The notes under the pieces: model-generated
What the model saw: the letters and a program-made list of their open reading frames with translations, nothing else
What the model was told of the DNA's origin: nothing
Databases searched by the model: none
Shown: one piece after another, positions 62,868 to 64,000 of the stretch
How positions within the stretch are numbered: the stretch's first letter is position 1
How the letters are laid out: every line of letters starts with the position of its first letter
Position numbers and translations under genes: made by a program
NCBI RefSeq assembly: GCF_028285715.1
Contig: NZ_JANQOO010000021.1
Coordinates: 62,001-126,000, forward strand
DNA from: Ulvibacterium sp.
GTDB taxonomy: Bacteria > Bacteroidota > Bacteroidia > Flavobacteriales > Flavobacteriaceae
DNA length: 64,000 bases
Reading direction: 5' to 3'

Positions 62868-63755
62868 TTATTCTTTCCCTAGGTTTTTACGTTTAAGGAA
62901 CCCATAAAAGAACTGCCCCAAGAATCCTTTGGGAACACTTTCATCGCCCTTAAAACCTAAGGGAATCAACCCACTGTCTTCGGGAAGATAATTACTTTTA
63001 AACAGGTAGTCCCAAATACTTAGGCTAATCCCAAAATTCACGCCATATTTACCTTGAGGCAAAGTGTGGGCATGATGGTACAAATGCATTACCGGGTTGT
63101 TGAGGACATATTTTAACGGGCCCCATGTAAGTTTTAGGTTTGCATGGTTTAAGTGACCAATGCTTATGGCCGCAAAATGTACTATATAGGCTTGATCCGG
63201 CTCAAACCCGCCCAAAAGCATAATCCCAAACGTTTTCAACGGCTTGTAAAGAAGATTCTCCATCCAATGATATCGCATATGAGCTGCAAACCCCATTTCA
63301 TTTACACTATGGTGTATTTTATGGAATTGCCATAGAAAGTCATACCTATGCAAAAGGATATGGGTAAACCACTGTACAAAATCCAAGACAATAAAGAAGA
63401 CCACTAATTGAGCCCATGAAGGCAATGTATCGAGCTTTATTAGGGTAAGGTCTTTTATTGATACACCCAAATCCAAAAATAATAACTCCAATATTTTGTA
63501 GAAGCCGCTTATGGCAATGGTAAAAATGAAAAAGTTGAAAAAAATGTAAAAGGCATCCAACCAGAAATCCTTTCTAAAAATTGATTGCTCCTTACGCCAG
63601 GGGAATAGAATTTCAAGTATCCATACCAAAACCGAAATCACTAGTATTCCCCAAAAGAAATTGATATACCAAGGGACTTCAAATTTGATGGATTTCCATG
63701 TCCATTCCAAAGTTCCCAAAAAGGAGTTCACAAATGCATCTCCATACTTTTCCAT
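62868..63755 (-). CDS. Sterol desaturase family protein, second copy
   Basis: This 295-residue di-iron membrane protein has the His boxes HILLHRYDF, FHKIHHSVN and HLYHHAHT. It is shorter than the copy at 49020 and distinct in sequence. Membrane helices are at about 27-50 and 70-95. The substrate, a lipid or carotenoid, is unknown. Confidence 0.9.
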   Translation of the reverse strand: MEKYGDAFVNSFLGTLEWTWKSIKFEVPWYINFFWGILVISVLVWILEILFPWRKEQSIFRKDFWLDAFYIFFNFFIFTIAISGFYKILELLFLDLGVSIKDLTLIKLDTLPSWAQLVVFFIVLDFVQWFTHILLHRYDFLWQFHKIHHSVNEMGFAAHMRYHWMENLLYKPLKTFGIMLLGGFEPDQAYIVHFAAISIGHLNHANLKLTWGPLKYVLNNPVMHLYHHAHTLPQGKYGVNFGISLSIWDYLFKSNYLPEDSGLIPLGFKGDESVPKGFLGQFFYGFLKRKNLGKE

Positions 63756-63779
63756 GCTGCTATTTATATGGCCAACAGT

Positions 63780-64000
63780 TCAGGGTTTATTTATTCCTTC
63801 AATATATACCACGCCTCCACCTTCAGGTTCTCCCGCCTACCCTTTTCTTGCGGGGCGTAGTTAATGGCCAGGTACTCCAAAATGATAGGTTCATTATCAC
63901 CTAAGTCCCACAGGTTTTGGGTCTCTTGCATCCATCGAATTGTAGAAAGCCAACCTTCCTTTGTCATGCGGTTTTGGGTAACCAGTTGGGCGGAATGACA
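63780..64000 (-). CDS. C-terminal part of a c-type cytochrome-like protein
   Basis: The gene enters from the right edge, and 73 codons are visible before the TGA at 63780-63782. The first visible residues CHSAQLVTQNRM suggest the second Cys and the axial His of a c-type haem site (CxxCH), with the first Cys outside the window. ENLKVEAWYIEG and NYAPQEKG follow. The pattern resembles sulfite-dehydrogenase-like cytochrome subunits. The window gives no more evidence. Confidence 0.6.

Noticed and set aside
1-64000. tRNA, rRNA, CRISPR arrays, transposases, riboswitches
   Set aside because: Looked for by eye and none recognised. Reading by eye can miss tRNAs or divergent elements.

Overview
The window looks like the chromosome of a marine-type Flavobacteriaceae member (Bacteroidota). 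The evidence is a TonB-dependent receptor paired with a DUF4249 lipoprotein, the type IX secretion regulator PorX, an LpxC-FabZ fusion, head-GIN and DUF6146/DUF6787 proteins, and -7 boxes of the TAnnTTTG type. The genus cannot be fixed from the sequence. No rRNA, tRNA, CRISPR array or insertion sequence was recognised.

Layout. 1-2744: the edge of a VWA-domain gene, a DUF1853 gene and a DUF4249 lipoprotein gene. 2750-5164: the partner TonB-dependent receptor. 5544-9464: an ECF sigma factor, a membrane anti-sigma-like protein and a run of envelope proteins. 9545-17837: a complete histidine operon on the minus strand (hisG-D-C-B-H-A-F-IE, with GNAT and DinB genes inside), headed by a textbook attenuator with a 17-residue leader peptide carrying three consecutive His codons. 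17967-28758: prohibitin, VWA, fabG, sucD, a second lpxD-like gene, efp, lpxA, lpxC-fabZ, lpxD and an HD phosphohydrolase gene. 28859-30403: porX.

30427-36980 is an AT-rich minus-strand island: HlyD-type adaptor, small HTH protein, GT2 glycosyltransferase, a 69-residue double-glycine-leader peptide, an M28 lipoprotein peptidase and a C39-peptidase ABC exporter. It is a self-contained make-process-export set for a secreted, possibly glycosylated, bacteriocin-like peptide, placed between porX and tsaE. Next come a repressor-like HTH gene, an internally duplicated membrane/coiled-coil protein, tsaE, a 46-residue exported peptide with its own promoter and terminator, and a single-unit paralogue of the membrane protein (37142-40388).

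40482-64000 returns to housekeeping genes: ald, a DUF4258-like protein, proline dehydrogenase, aroB, DinB, an Lrp regulator with an M14 peptidase, a second HTH gene beside a 20-bp palindrome, terC, two sterol desaturase-family genes, parC/parE, a DMT transporter, ychF, a ferredoxin, a LuxC-like acyl-CoA reductase, serC and serA separated by a decayed four-helix-bundle gene, DUF937, DUF6146 and DUF6787 genes, and the end of a c-type cytochrome-like gene at the right edge.

Several genes begin at TTG or GTG because no upstream ATG exists in frame (sigma factor, HlyD adaptor, lpxC, second lpxD, HD protein). Others were moved to an internal ATG that fits the family better.
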